A DNA stretch of 64,000 bases from Pseudomonas chlororaphis (GCA_001023535.1 CP011020.1:5776509-5840508), one strand, 5' to 3'; numbered from the stretch's first letter, positions 47,285 to 56,777 are shown. The notes: a model not told the origin generated them from the letters alone. Numbers and translations are program-made.

Positions 47285-48655
47285 ATGGAACTATTCAATA
47301 CCCTGGGAAGGACCGTCGTCCCCTTCACGCCGATCGTTGAAAACCAGGTAGGCCTGTATGCCTGCGGCCCCACGGTCTACCACTATGCGCACATCGGGAA
47401 CATGCGCACGTACATCTTCGAAGATGTGCTGGCCAAGACCCTGCGTCATCGCGGCTGGACGGTCAAGCACGTCATGAACATCACCGATGTCGGGCACCTG
47501 CAATCCGACGCCGACGCCGGCGACGACAAATTGATGGTGGGTGCCGCTCGCGAGAACAAGACCCCTTGGCAGATTGCTCAATTCTACGAGGACGCCTTTT
47601 TTCGCCACTGCGGCCTGTTGAATATCACCCGCCCGGACGTGGTGTGCCGGGCGACGCAGCATATCCCCGAAATCATCGCGCTGATCGAACGCCTGCTGGA
47701 AAAAGGCGTGGCCTATGCAAGCGCCGGGAATGTCTATTTCAGTGTGGAAAAATTCCCGGCCTATCACGAACTCGGGCAACTGGTGCTGGACGAGCAACGC
47801 GCCACCGAACGCGTCAGTCACGACCCGTTGAAGCGCTCGCAAGCGGACTTCGCCTTATGGTTTTCGACCTCGAAGTTTCCGGGCCAGATCATGAAGTGGG
47901 AATCTCCCTGGGGCCTGGGATTTCCCGGCTGGCACATCGAGTGCTCGGCCATGGCCAGCAAGTACCTGGGTGACAGGATCGATATCCATTGCGGCGGTAT
48001 CGATCATATCAACGTCCACCATTCCAACGAGATCGCGCAATCGGAATGCTGCTTTGGTCACCGTTGGGTCAATTACTGGTTCCACTGCGAGTTCCTCAAT
48101 GTGGAGACAGAGAAAATGTCCAAGTCCAGCGGGGAATTCCTCACGGTGGACTCGCTGGTGGACAAAGGCTACGACCCCTGCGCGTTCCGCTTGCTGGTGC
48201 TGGGCTCGCATTATCGCAGCGCCCTGGCTTTTTCATGGGAAGCACTGGATGACGTAGCCACGGCCTTGCAGAAAGCTCGGCGACGGATCAGCAGCGCCCT
48301 GGAAAACAGCGGCCCTGTCGGCGAGGCTTTTTCGGCCACGCATGCCGCTTCCTATCGAAGGTTCTTCGCTGCGCTGGAAAAGGACCTGCACACGCCCAGC
48401 GCCATGGCTGAGTTCTGGTGGGTGATCAAGTCCAGTGAGCTGACTGAATCGGAACGCATCGACCTGCTGCGCAGTTTCAACGCAGTGCTGGACATCGGTT
48501 TGTTCGACGCCCAGGCCACCCGCCTGACATCGGAACAAAGCCAATTGATCGCCGCGCGTAACGTGGCCCGTAACGAAAGGAACTGGGCGGAATCGGATCG
48601 GATCAGGGACTTGCTGCTGGCCCAGGGCATCAGCCTCAGCGACTTGAAAGCCTGA
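47285..48655 (+). CDS. Cysteinyl-tRNA synthetase paralogue
   Basis: 456 residues from ATG 47285. HIGN at 36-39, KMSKS at 277-281, and the zinc ligands of CysRS are all kept: C27, C220, H245 and E249. The segment before the zinc His, normally LxFPHHENE, is INVHHSNE here, so the active-site rim differs. The C-terminal anticodon-side domain is present but ends soon after GISLSDLKA, lacking the final Trp-containing tail. Possible roles are charging Cys for biosynthesis, ligating Cys to another amine (as MshC does), or a resistant copy that protects the host. The housekeeping cysS is not in this window. Confidence 0.85.
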   Translation: MELFNTLGRTVVPFTPIVENQVGLYACGPTVYHYAHIGNMRTYIFEDVLAKTLRHRGWTVKHVMNITDVGHLQSDADAGDDKLMVGAARENKTPWQIAQFYEDAFFRHCGLLNITRPDVVCRATQHIPEIIALIERLLEKGVAYASAGNVYFSVEKFPAYHELGQLVLDEQRATERVSHDPLKRSQADFALWFSTSKFPGQIMKWESPWGLGFPGWHIECSAMASKYLGDRIDIHCGGIDHINVHHSNEIAQSECCFGHRWVNYWFHCEFLNVETEKMSKSSGEFLTVDSLVDKGYDPCAFRLLVLGSHYRSALAFSWEALDDVATALQKARRRISSALENSGPVGEAFSATHAASYRRFFAALEKDLHTPSAMAEFWWVIKSSELTESERIDLLRSFNAVLDIGLFDAQATRLTSEQSQLIAARNVARNERNWAESDRIRDLLLAQGISLSDLKA

Positions 48656-48686
48656 ACAGCCTCAGTCGCCATCACGAAGGATCGAC

Positions 48687-49943
48687 ATGTTGGATATCGA
48701 GCGTATCAGGCAACAGTTTCCGGTGTTCTCCCTGGCCTCGGCGCGTGACAGCGTGTTTCTCGACAGCGCCGCCGGCACCCAGATGTGCAAGCGTGCCCTT
48801 GCGGCCAGCGTCGAGGCCGCGATTGAACACAACGCCAACCTGGGCGGCCATTTCTCGACATCGGTCATGGCACAAGACGCCATCGACCAAGCTCGGTGCG
48901 CAGCCGCCGCACTGGTCAATGCCCACTGTGCCGAGGAAATCGTGTTCGGCCAGAACATGACGACGCTGACGTTCCATCTCTCACGTTGCCTGGGGCGAAG
49001 CCTTGGCAAAGGTGATGAGATTGTCCTGACCCAGTCCGACCATGAAGCCAATATTTCGCCCTGGCTCGAATTAGCCAAAGACCTGGAACTGAACGTTCGC
49101 TGGCTGCCGTTCGATCCCCTTGCCTACGGTTTCAGCATTGCCGACATGGACTCGATCATCACGGATCGGACCAAGGTCGTCGCGTTGAGCTATGCGAACA
49201 ACGTCACCGGCACGATCAATGATGTCGCCGCGGTGGCCGCCCTGGCCAGGCGCAAAGGCGCGGTGGTCTATGTCGATGCGGTTCAGTTCGCGCCCCATGG
49301 GGTGATCGATGTGCAGGCCCTGCAGTGTGACTTCCTGGTGTGTTCCTCGCACAAACTCCACGGCCCCCATCACGCGATCCTCTGGGGCCGCCTGGCCTTG
49401 CTCGAGAGGCTCATGCCCTACAAACCCCGGCCCACGGCCGATAAACCACCCTATAAATTCGAAACCGGGAGCAAGAGCCGCGAGGCCATCGCCGGAATCC
49501 TCGGTGCCATCGAACACCTGGCCTGGATCGGGCGCGAGTTTGGTGCGTGCGGCGAGCAGACGGGCAAGCGGCAGCAGATTGTCGCGGGGATGCACGCCAT
49601 CATCGAATACGAGCAACGGCTGGTGCAGTCAGCCCTGGAGGGGTTGGGCAGCTTCAAAGGCGTTCATATCCACGGCTACCACGCAGCCCAGGCACGGGAA
49701 CGCCGGGTGCCGACCGTGGCCTTTACCCTGGCGTCGACACCCAGCGAGATGATTTCCCGGTACATGGCCGAACAAGGCATTCGTCTCTGGCATGGTCATC
49801 ACTTCAGCCCGCAGACCGTTCGGGCCCTGGGTGTTGACGAGCATGACGGCGTGGCCAGGATCAGCCTGGCGCATTACACCTCTCAAGACGACGTTCAACG
49901 TTTCCTGTCGGCCATGGATGACCTCGTTCGAATGCGGCGCTGA
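48687..49943 (+). CDS. Class V aminotransferase / cysteine desulfurase-like protein
   Basis: 418 residues from ATG 48687, with AAGGA seven bases before it. The PLP lysine is K223 in SSHKLHGPH; YFLDSAAGTQ-like FLDSAAGTQMCK opens the domain and the motif QSDHEANISPWLELAK is typical of the cysteine desulfurase-like family (VNC01-type). The usual active Cys loop of NifS/SufS is not evident in HGHHFSPQTVRALG, so it may be a C-S lyase or aminotransferase. Last gene of the operon. Confidence 0.82.
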   Translation: MLDIERIRQQFPVFSLASARDSVFLDSAAGTQMCKRALAASVEAAIEHNANLGGHFSTSVMAQDAIDQARCAAAALVNAHCAEEIVFGQNMTTLTFHLSRCLGRSLGKGDEIVLTQSDHEANISPWLELAKDLELNVRWLPFDPLAYGFSIADMDSIITDRTKVVALSYANNVTGTINDVAAVAALARRKGAVVYVDAVQFAPHGVIDVQALQCDFLVCSSHKLHGPHHAILWGRLALLERLMPYKPRPTADKPPYKFETGSKSREAIAGILGAIEHLAWIGREFGACGEQTGKRQQIVAGMHAIIEYEQRLVQSALEGLGSFKGVHIHGYHAAQARERRVPTVAFTLASTPSEMISRYMAEQGIRLWHGHHFSPQTVRALGVDEHDGVARISLAHYTSQDDVQRFLSAMDDLVRMRR

Positions 49944-49973
49944 GCAAGCGCCCGGCCAGCCGGGGGGCCCGTA

Positions 49974-50408
49974 TCAGCAATCGCAGCGCACAGCCTGGTC
50001 CGCCACTCGCTCCACCAGGCCGGTCAGGCGAAACCCTTCATCGAGCCAGCCCATGACGCCGCCGATCATTTCCTTGACCGGGTAACCCAAGGTCGCCAGG
50101 CGAACCGCCGCCTTGTTCGCCCCGTTGCAATGCGGGCCGGCGCAATACACCACGAACAGCGTGGCCTTGGGGTACGCCGCCAAAGCCTGGGCGGTGAGCG
50201 TGCGGGTCGGCAGGTTGATCGCCCCGGGCACATGCCCGCGCTCGTAGGCCGACGGTCCGCGGACGTCCACCAGGACAAAGTCGAGCTCGCCGGCCTGCTG
50301 GCTGGCGTGGACGTCGGAACAATCGGTTTCGAACGACAGGCGCCGGCGGAAATGCTCCAGGGCGATATCGGACGGGGCGGCAGGCACTTCGCGAACCAGG
50401 CTAGTCAT
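49974..50408 (-). CDS. Rhodanese-like domain protein
   Basis: 144 residues from ATG 50408, preceded by TTGGAGTACACACG. The rhodanese domain (about 40-135) has the active Cys C89 in VVYCAGPHCNGANKAA, with the loop being longer than in thiosulfate sulfurtransferases. Divergent from ftrA, a common arrangement in proteobacteria; the regulator probably controls it. The substrate is unknown. Confidence 0.86.
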   Translation of the reverse strand: MTSLVREVPAAPSDIALEHFRRRLSFETDCSDVHASQQAGELDFVLVDVRGPSAYERGHVPGAINLPTRTLTAQALAAYPKATLFVVYCAGPHCNGANKAAVRLATLGYPVKEMIGGVMGWLDEGFRLTGLVERVADQAVRCDC

Positions 50409-50508
50409 CGTGTGTACTCCAAGGTGATGAGGGCATGGACAGACTTTATCCGCCCCTGGGTTACCGCTACAGTGGCGCATACGACACTCTCTGGGAATTT
50501 TCCGACAA

Positions 50509-51468
50509 ATGCAGCCTACCTCCGGCCTAGTCGCGATCCTTGCCTACGACGGCTTGTGCACCTTCGAATTCGGCGTCGCCGTCGAGATTTTCGGGCTGGA
50601 ACGTCCCGAGTTCGAGTTTCCCTGGTACGTGCACCGGATCGTCGCGGTGGATGACGGCCCGATGCGTGCCATGGGCGGCTTCCAGATCCTGGCCGATGGC
50701 GGCATGGAACTGCTCGACACGGCCCGGACCATTGTCGTGCCCGGTTGGCGCAGCCGCAGCGAACCGCCGTCCGAAGCGTTGCTGGAGGCGCTGCGCCGGG
50801 CCCACGCCCGTGGCGCGCGGCTGCTGTCGATCTGTTCGGGGGCGTTCGTCCTGGCGGCGGCCGGGCTGCTCGATGGACTCGGCGCCACCACTCACTGGCG
50901 CTACACCGACGAACTGGCCGAGCGCTTCCCCGCCATCCGGGTGGACCCGGACGTGTTGTACGTGGATTCCGGCCAGGTCATCACCTCGGCCGGCAGCGCC
51001 GCCGGCATCGATGCCTGCCTGCACTTGGTGGCGCGGGACTATGGCGTCCAGGTCGCCAACACGGTGGCGCGGCGCTTGGTGATGTCACCGCAAAGGACCG
51101 GCGGACAGGCGCAGTTCATTCCTTCGCCGGTCAGTCGCACGCCTCGCAGCGACCTGTCGAGCGTCATGCAATGGGCCCGCGAGCGCCTGCACGAACCCCT
51201 CGGCGTGCGCGAACTGGCCAGCCAGGCGGCCATGAGCGAACGCACCTTCCTGCGCCATTTCACCCAGGCTTGCGGCGTGTCGCCCAAGGCCTGGCTGCAA
51301 CACGAACGCCTGGCCCGCGCCCGCGAGCTGCTGGAAAGCACCGAAGACAACACCGACAACATCGCCCAGTTGTGTGGCTACCGTTCGGTGGAAAGCTTTC
51401 GCGTGGCGTTTCGCAGCGTGGTCGGGTTGGCGCCTTCGGTGTATCGGGAGCGGTTTGGGCGGGGGTGA
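50509..51468 (+). CDS. ftrA: AraC-family regulator with DJ-1/PfpI domain (FtrA/GlxA type)
   Basis: 319 residues. The N-terminal DJ-1/PfpI-like domain (about 5-190) contains the nucleophile-elbow SICSGAF near residue 109, followed by an AraC double helix-turn-helix (about 215-315, LGVRELASQAAMSERTFLRHFTQACGVSPKAWLQHERLARAREL). This architecture and the divergent rhodanese gene match FtrA. Effector unknown. Confidence 0.87.
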   Translation: MQPTSGLVAILAYDGLCTFEFGVAVEIFGLERPEFEFPWYVHRIVAVDDGPMRAMGGFQILADGGMELLDTARTIVVPGWRSRSEPPSEALLEALRRAHARGARLLSICSGAFVLAAAGLLDGLGATTHWRYTDELAERFPAIRVDPDVLYVDSGQVITSAGSAAGIDACLHLVARDYGVQVANTVARRLVMSPQRTGGQAQFIPSPVSRTPRSDLSSVMQWARERLHEPLGVRELASQAAMSERTFLRHFTQACGVSPKAWLQHERLARARELLESTEDNTDNIAQLCGYRSVESFRVAFRSVVGLAPSVYRERFGRG

Positions 51469-51512
51469 ATGCAGTGGATTAGCAATAGCGCCCGCACAAA
51501 CAATGGACAGCT

Positions 51513-52268
51513 TCAGGGCTTGCGCAACAAGTAAGTATCCATGATCCAGCCATGCGCCTTGCGCGCGGCCTTGCGGGTGCGCTCGATGTCGTCGGCCACG
51601 TCCCCCAGCCGCCCCTGGATCAGGATTTCATCCGGCGTCCCGACATAAGCGCCCCAGTAGACCTGCGTATCCGGATCGCTCACCTGGCGATACGCGTCCT
51701 CGGCATCGAGCATCACCACCACGCTGGCGGCGTCGCTCACCTGCCCCGCCGCCAGGCGCCGCCCGGTGGTGATCTCCAGCGCGCCGCCAATGCTGTTCAG
51801 CGGCACGCGATGGCGAGCCGCAAGGGCCTGGACACTGCTGATGCCGGGGATCACTTCGAACTCGAAGGCACAACGGCCCGCGTCGAGGATCGACTGCAGG
51901 ATGCGCACCGTGCTGTCGTACAGCGAAGGGTCGCCCCACACCAGAAAGCCACCGCACTGCCCGTCGGACAACTCATCATTGATCAGCCGTTCGAAGGTGG
52001 CCTGTTTCGCGCGGTTGAGGTCTTCGACGCTGGTCGGATAGTCCACCTCGCCACGCTGGCGCTCGGGACTGTCGGCGGTGACGAAGCGGTATGGGTGATC
52101 GACGATGTAGCGCCGGCAGATCTCATGGCGCAAATCCAGCAGTGTGCCCTTGGCCGGGCCCTTGTCCATGAGAAAGAACACGTCCACTCGGTTCAGGGCT
52201 TTGACGGCCTGCATGGTCAGGTGATCCGGATCGCCGGCACCGATGCCGATGACCAATAGCTGCTTCAT
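51513..52268 (-). CDS. cobF: Precorrin-6A synthase (deacetylating)
   Basis: 251 residues from ATG 52268 (AGGAGACGTCAGC before it). A SAM-binding tetrapyrrole methyltransferase with MKQLLVIGIGAGDPDHLTMQAV, FLVWGDPSLYDS and EVIPGISSVQALAARH. CobF methylates C-1 of the corrin ring and releases acetate in aerobic cobalamin synthesis. It overlaps the upstream phosphatase gene by four bases; no other cob gene is in the window. Confidence 0.93.
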   Translation of the reverse strand: MKQLLVIGIGAGDPDHLTMQAVKALNRVDVFFLMDKGPAKGTLLDLRHEICRRYIVDHPYRFVTADSPERQRGEVDYPTSVEDLNRAKQATFERLINDELSDGQCGGFLVWGDPSLYDSTVRILQSILDAGRCAFEFEVIPGISSVQALAARHRVPLNSIGGALEITTGRRLAAGQVSDAASVVVMLDAEDAYRQVSDPDTQVYWGAYVGTPDEILIQGRLGDVADDIERTRKAARKAHGWIMDTYLLRKP

Positions 52269-52840
52269 GCTGACGTCTCCTGGCCAGGGCCCTGCGTGCG
52301 CCATCGCCAGACGCCATTGAAGCGCAACTCGACGGCGGACAGTGGTTCGATGTCGATCCGGTTGAAGGCGGCGCTACAGCCCAGGACATGGACCAGCGCC
52401 GCGCGAATCACAAAGGGATGAGTGACGGCCAGCACGTGCCCTGGCCGGGTTTCCAGGTTCGCCAGCCAGTCGCCGACCCGGCGGCACAAAGCGGCGACGG
52501 ACTCACCGCCGTGGGGTGCCGCCTCAGGGTCGTCGAGCCAGGCTTGCACTGCGCGCGGCTCGTCCTTGAACAGCTCGTCGATGGACCGCCCGCGCCAGTT
52601 GCCCAAGTCGCAATCGGCCAGGGCCTCGGTCACCTCAGGCTCGAGGCCGAACAACGCGGCGGTCTGGCGCGCGCGCAACTCCGGTGCGCACAGCAGGTGC
52701 CGAACGTGGCGGTAGTCATCGCCGACGCTGCGACGCTGTGCCAGCCAATCGGCGTCCAGCGGCTCATCCAGGCCGAAACGCGCGTGTTTCTGGGCGACGG
52801 TCCGGGCATGGCAAATCAGGGTCAGGCGAGTGGCTTGCAC
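52265..52840 (-). CDS. Histidine phosphatase family protein (CobC-like)
   Basis: 191 residues from GTG 52840, with GGGAG seven bases before; ATG 52858 would overlap that site. The catalytic His is in LICHARTVAQ, where the usual RHG is CHA; APELRARQT and VTHPFVIRA hold the other phosphate-binding residues. Next to cobF (ATGA overlap) it may serve cobalamin synthesis as an alpha-ribazole phosphatase, though the changed RHG motif makes activity uncertain. Confidence 0.8.
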   Translation of the reverse strand: MQATRLTLICHARTVAQKHARFGLDEPLDADWLAQRRSVGDDYRHVRHLLCAPELRARQTAALFGLEPEVTEALADCDLGNWRGRSIDELFKDEPRAVQAWLDDPEAAPHGGESVAALCRRVGDWLANLETRPGHVLAVTHPFVIRAALVHVLGCSAAFNRIDIEPLSAVELRFNGVWRWRTQGPGQETSA

Positions 52841-53063
52841 GCAGGAACTCCCACACATTCAAAAGCGGTTCATCGCCGGCATATTCAGGCTTTTACTTGT
52901 ACAGCACCTTATACGAAATCAAATAACCGAGACAAAATGGCGTTATTTCTTACACAACAAAAAGCATTGGCTGACATACCGAGTCACTTCGACCAAAGCC
53001 ATGTCCTACGGCGCTTTCGGACCCTACCCGGTCATTTTAAACGGGACGTAAAAAGCGCTGGAC

Positions 53064-53081
53064 ATGTAGCACCAGCTACAT
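53064..53081 (+). promoter_or_regulatory. Perfect inverted repeat before the rpiR-like gene, candidate operator
   Basis: ATGTAGC, ACCA, GCTACAT: two exact 7-base arms ending 20 bases before the ATG at 53102. It may bind the RpiR protein or form a hairpin in the leader. The 261-base region upstream is AT-rich and gene-free. Confidence 0.45.
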
Positions 53082-53101
53082 AAATACTATTTTCAGGAGT
53101 T

Positions 53102-53995
53102 ATGAAAGAAATCCAACACCCATCCCGGCAAGGAGCACGGATGCCGCCTCTCAGAGACCTGATCACCGATCCCGGCCTGGTGTTGACGCCGTCGGAACGC
53201 AAGGTCGTACGCGCCCTGCTCGACCACTACCCACGCAATGGCCTGGGGCCGATGTCGCGCCTGGCGGACCACGCTGGTGTCAGCGACCCGACCATCGTGC
53301 GGCTGGTGAAAAAGCTCGGCTTTGGTGGCTATGCCGAATTCCAGGAGGCGTTGCTCAGTGACATGGATCACCGCCTGCGCTCCCCGCGCACGCTGTTGCA
53401 ACCGCGGGCAAAATCGCAGCAGGGCGATACCTGGAGCCACTACCTGGCGGTCAGCCAACGCAACCTCAGCGACACCCAGGCCCTGACCCAACCCGAAGAC
53501 GTGCGCATCCTGGTGCAGTGGCTGCTCGACAGCCGCCATCAGGTGCATTGCTTCGGCGGGCGCTTCAGCAGTTTCCTCGCCCACTACCTGCTCAACCACC
53601 TGCGCCTGCTGCGCGCCGGCTGTTTTGCCCTGGAGGACAACGCCCAACTGCCTGATCGCTTGTTCGACGTCCAGCGCCAGGACCTGGTGCTGATCTTCGA
53701 TTACCGGCGCTACCAGGCCCAGGCCCTGCGAGTGGCGAGCGCGGCCAAGGAACGGCATGCCCGGGTCGTGCTGTTCAGCGACGTCTACGCTTCGCCCTTG
53801 CGCGAGCTGGCCGACCTGATCATCAGTGCCCCGGTCGAGTCAGTCTCGGCGTTCGACAGCCTGGTCCCGGCGCTGGCCCAGGTCGAGGCCCTGGTCGCCT
53901 GCCTGACGCTGCAATGCCCCGATCTGGCCGAACGCCTGGACGGCATCGACGCCTTGCGCTCGGCATTCAACACGCACCTGTTGGAGGAAAAATAA
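53102..53995 (+). CDS. MurR/RpiR-family transcriptional regulator
   Basis: 297 residues from ATG 53102 (AGGAGTT just before). The N-terminal HTH is about 20-90 (LTPSERKVVRALLDHYPRNGLGPMSRLADHAGVSDPTIVRLVKKLGF). A SIS sugar-phosphate domain follows (about 130-270, HQVHCFGGRFSSFLAHYLL and ARVVLFSDVYASPLRELADLIISAP). It heads the catabolic operon and likely senses a phosphate or amine intermediate. The next ATG is three bases after its stop. Confidence 0.9.
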   Translation: MKEIQHPSRQGARMPPLRDLITDPGLVLTPSERKVVRALLDHYPRNGLGPMSRLADHAGVSDPTIVRLVKKLGFGGYAEFQEALLSDMDHRLRSPRTLLQPRAKSQQGDTWSHYLAVSQRNLSDTQALTQPEDVRILVQWLLDSRHQVHCFGGRFSSFLAHYLLNHLRLLRAGCFALEDNAQLPDRLFDVQRQDLVLIFDYRRYQAQALRVASAAKERHARVVLFSDVYASPLRELADLIISAPVESVSAFDSLVPALAQVEALVACLTLQCPDLAERLDGIDALRSAFNTHLLEEK

Positions 53996-53997
53996 GG

Positions 53998-54642
53998 ATG
54001 TTCTCGCTCCCCCACCGTTCGCCCCGGGACCTGCCGTTCACCCGCGACCACACGGCCTTGCTGCTGGTGGACATGCAACGCGCCTGGCTGGAAGTGCAGT
54101 TCGATGCCCACCTCGCCAGCCCCGAGGCCGAGTACTTCATCCGCCGCGCCCGCCAACAGGTGATCCCCAACCAGCAACGCTTGCTCGCCGCGATGCGGGC
54201 GGCGCGGCACAACGTGCTGCACACCCACATCGAAAGCCTCACCGCCGATGGCCGCGACCGTTCCCTGGATCACAAGCTGTCGGACATGCACCTGCCCAAG
54301 GGCAGCCCCGAGGCGCAGATCATCGCCGAGCTTGCCCCGCAGGAAAACGAGATCGTGCTGCCGAAGACGTCCTCCGGGGTCTTCAATTCCACCAACATCG
54401 ACTACGTGCTGCGTAACCTGGAAACCCGCCACCTGATCGTCGCCGGCATCGTCACTGACCAATGCGTCGACATGGCGGTCCGCGACGCCGCCGACCGCGG
54501 TTACCTGGTCACGCTGGTGGAAGATGCCTGCGCCACGTACACCGAACAGCGCCACCTGGCCTGCCTGAACGCGATCAAGGGTTATTGCTGGATCACCGAC
54601 ACCGCCACCGTGCTCGCTCGCTTGCAGGAGATGCAGCCATGA
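53998..54642 (+). CDS. Isochorismatase-family hydrolase
   Basis: 214 residues from ATG 53998 (AAGGA-like AATAAG before). The D-K-C triad is D25 (LLLVDMQRAW), K123 (LPKTSSGVF) and C156 (TDQCVDMAVRDA). Such enzymes hydrolyse amides, N-carbamoyl compounds or isochorismate; no isochorismate pathway is near, so an amide or carbamoyl substrate is more likely. Its stop overlaps the next start by four bases. Confidence 0.87.
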   Translation: MFSLPHRSPRDLPFTRDHTALLLVDMQRAWLEVQFDAHLASPEAEYFIRRARQQVIPNQQRLLAAMRAARHNVLHTHIESLTADGRDRSLDHKLSDMHLPKGSPEAQIIAELAPQENEIVLPKTSSGVFNSTNIDYVLRNLETRHLIVAGIVTDQCVDMAVRDAADRGYLVTLVEDACATYTEQRHLACLNAIKGYCWITDTATVLARLQEMQP

Positions 54643-55991
54643 GCCGCCCCGATACGGCGCCACGCCTGTTACCGCTGCCCCTGACGACACTGGTGAGCAC
54701 CGACCTGATCGGCGTGACCCGCGGGCGTTCGCTGCCCAGCGACGAACTGGCCCACTACGTCAGCGCCGGCTGTGGCTGGGTGCCGGCCAACAGTGCGTTG
54801 ACACCCCAGGACATCATCGCGTCAAGCAACCCTTGGGGCGCCCATGGCGACCTGCGGCTGATACCGGACCTGTCCAGCCGGGTGACCGTCGACAATGGCC
54901 CCGACAGCGCCGCGCCGGCCCTGGACTTCATCCACTGCGACGTGCGCGAGACCGACGGCCGGCCCTGGGGCGCCTGCCCGCGCACGCTGCTGCAGAACGA
55001 AGTGGAGCGTTACCGCACCGGACTGGGGATGCAGGTTTTCGCCGCGTTCGAACATGAGTTCAACCTGAGCGCCACGCCCGCCCTGCCTGATCGCCTGGCC
55101 TTCAGCCTCCAGGCCCAGCGCCAGCAGGCCGGGTTCGCCGGCTGGCTGCTCAGTGCGCTGCGGGCCGGCGGTGTCGAACCGGAGATGTTCCTGCCCGAAT
55201 ACGGCAAGCACCAGTACGAGATCACCTGCCGCCCGACCCTCGGGGTGGCCGCTGCCGATCGCGCGGTGAACGTGCGGGAAATCAGCCGGGAGATCGCCCG
55301 GCAGATGGGCCTGGACCTGAGTTTCGCGCCCAAGACTGGGGAACACGCCATTTGCAACGGCGTGCACCTGCACCTGAGCCTGCAGGACTTGAGCGGCGAC
55401 CCGATGCTGCACGACGACGCAAGCGCCAACGGCCTGTCCAGCCTCGGCCAGCACTGGGCCGCTGGCGTGCTGCACTATCTGCCGGCGCTGTGCGCCCTGA
55501 CCGCGCCGACCCCGGTGTCCTACGAACGCCTGCAACCCCATCACTGGAGCGCCTCCTATGCCTGCCTGGGACAGCGCAACCGCGAGGCGGCATTGCGCAT
55601 CTGCCCCACGGTGAGCCTGGGGGGCAAGTCGGTGGCGAGCCAGTACAACCTGGAGTTCCGCGCCATGGACGCCACCGCCTCACCACACCTGGCGATGGCC
55701 GCCGTGTTGATCGCCGGACGACTGGGCATCGAACAGCGCCTGCCGCTGAACGCGGTGACCGATGAAATACCCGATGAGCTGGATGAAGCACAGCGGCGCG
55801 AACGTGGCATTATCGCCCTGCCAACGACCCTGGCCCAGGCACTGGATTGCCTGCGTCACAGCGGGGCGCTGCTTCAAGCCCTGCCCCGCCCGCTGGTCGA
55901 AACCTATTTCGCCTTGAAGGCCCAGGAGCTGGCCTTGACCGAGGCGCTGTCACCTGCCGAGCGTTGTGAGCACTATGCGCGAATCTATTGA
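54639..55991 (+). CDS. Glutamine synthetase-family gamma-glutamyl ligase
   Basis: 450 residues. The N-terminal beta-grasp is short, and the catalytic domain has AFEHEFNLS (metal Glu), PEYGKHQYEI, AICNGVHLHLSL and NLEFRAMDATASPHLAMAAVLIAG. This is the PuuA/GlnA3 type that joins glutamate to an amine rather than to ammonia. In the operon it may glutamylate a polyamine or related compound. ATG 54639 lies in the previous stop. Confidence 0.83.
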   Translation: MSRPDTAPRLLPLPLTTLVSTDLIGVTRGRSLPSDELAHYVSAGCGWVPANSALTPQDIIASSNPWGAHGDLRLIPDLSSRVTVDNGPDSAAPALDFIHCDVRETDGRPWGACPRTLLQNEVERYRTGLGMQVFAAFEHEFNLSATPALPDRLAFSLQAQRQQAGFAGWLLSALRAGGVEPEMFLPEYGKHQYEITCRPTLGVAAADRAVNVREISREIARQMGLDLSFAPKTGEHAICNGVHLHLSLQDLSGDPMLHDDASANGLSSLGQHWAAGVLHYLPALCALTAPTPVSYERLQPHHWSASYACLGQRNREAALRICPTVSLGGKSVASQYNLEFRAMDATASPHLAMAAVLIAGRLGIEQRLPLNAVTDEIPDELDEAQRRERGIIALPTTLAQALDCLRHSGALLQALPRPLVETYFALKAQELALTEALSPAERCEHYARIY

Positions 55992-56727
55992 GTGTGCCGA
56001 GTCGGGGCTCTATACCGAGCCGGCCTACCGGTTGCTGCGGGAAGACTCCGAACACCCGCTGGTGCTGGTGTGCGAACACGCCAGCCGCTTCATTCCCCCG
56101 GCCCTGAACGACCTGGGCCTGGATGAAACCGCCTCCCACGAACACATCGCCTGGGACATCGGTGCCCTGGCCCTGGCCGAACGCTTGTCCGAGACCCTCG
56201 GCGCGACGCTGCTGTCGGCCCGCTATTCGCGCCTGCTGATCGACCTGAACCGCCCGCTGCACGTGGCCGACAGCATCCCGCCACAAAGCGAGATCTACCA
56301 GGTTCCGGGTAACCAGTCCCTCGACGACGCCACCCGCGCCTACCGCCAGCAGTGCCTGTTCCATCCGTTCCACGATTGCTTGCGCGCGCTGATCGACCGC
56401 CGCCTGGCCGACAACCGCCCCGTGCGGGTGGTGGGCATTCACAGTTTCACCCCGGTGTTCTACGGCCAGCCACGCGCATTGGAAGCGGGCGTACTGTTCG
56501 GTGAAGCCCGGGACTATGCCCAGCGCATCGTCGACGGGCTGACCCGCCATTCCCTGCGGGCGGCCGGTAACCAACCCTACAAGATCAACCCGTTGACCGA
56601 CATGACGGTTCCGGTGCACGGCGATGGACGCGGCCTGGATTCGGTGTTGATCGAGGTGCGCAACGACTTGCTGCGCAGCCCCGAAGCGGTACGCACCTGG
56701 AGTGCATACCTGGCCCCGCTGCTCTAG
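55975..56727 (+). CDS. N-formylglutamate amidohydrolase
   Basis: 250 residues from ATG 55975 inside the end of the ligase gene (GTG 55966 also in frame). Family motifs are VLVCEHASRFIPP, AWDIGALALAERL, RLLIDLNR and GIHSFTPVFYGQPR. The known HutG-like enzymes hydrolyse N-formylglutamate to glutamate and formate. No hut gene is near, so here it may cleave a formyl or glutamyl intermediate. Confidence 0.87.
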   Translation: MRESIECAESGLYTEPAYRLLREDSEHPLVLVCEHASRFIPPALNDLGLDETASHEHIAWDIGALALAERLSETLGATLLSARYSRLLIDLNRPLHVADSIPPQSEIYQVPGNQSLDDATRAYRQQCLFHPFHDCLRALIDRRLADNRPVRVVGIHSFTPVFYGQPRALEAGVLFGEARDYAQRIVDGLTRHSLRAAGNQPYKINPLTDMTVPVHGDGRGLDSVLIEVRNDLLRSPEAVRTWSAYLAPLL

Positions 56728-56777
56728 GCACAGCGGCAAGCCAGCACAACCTACACAGCTGAAAAGGAGAACGGCTC

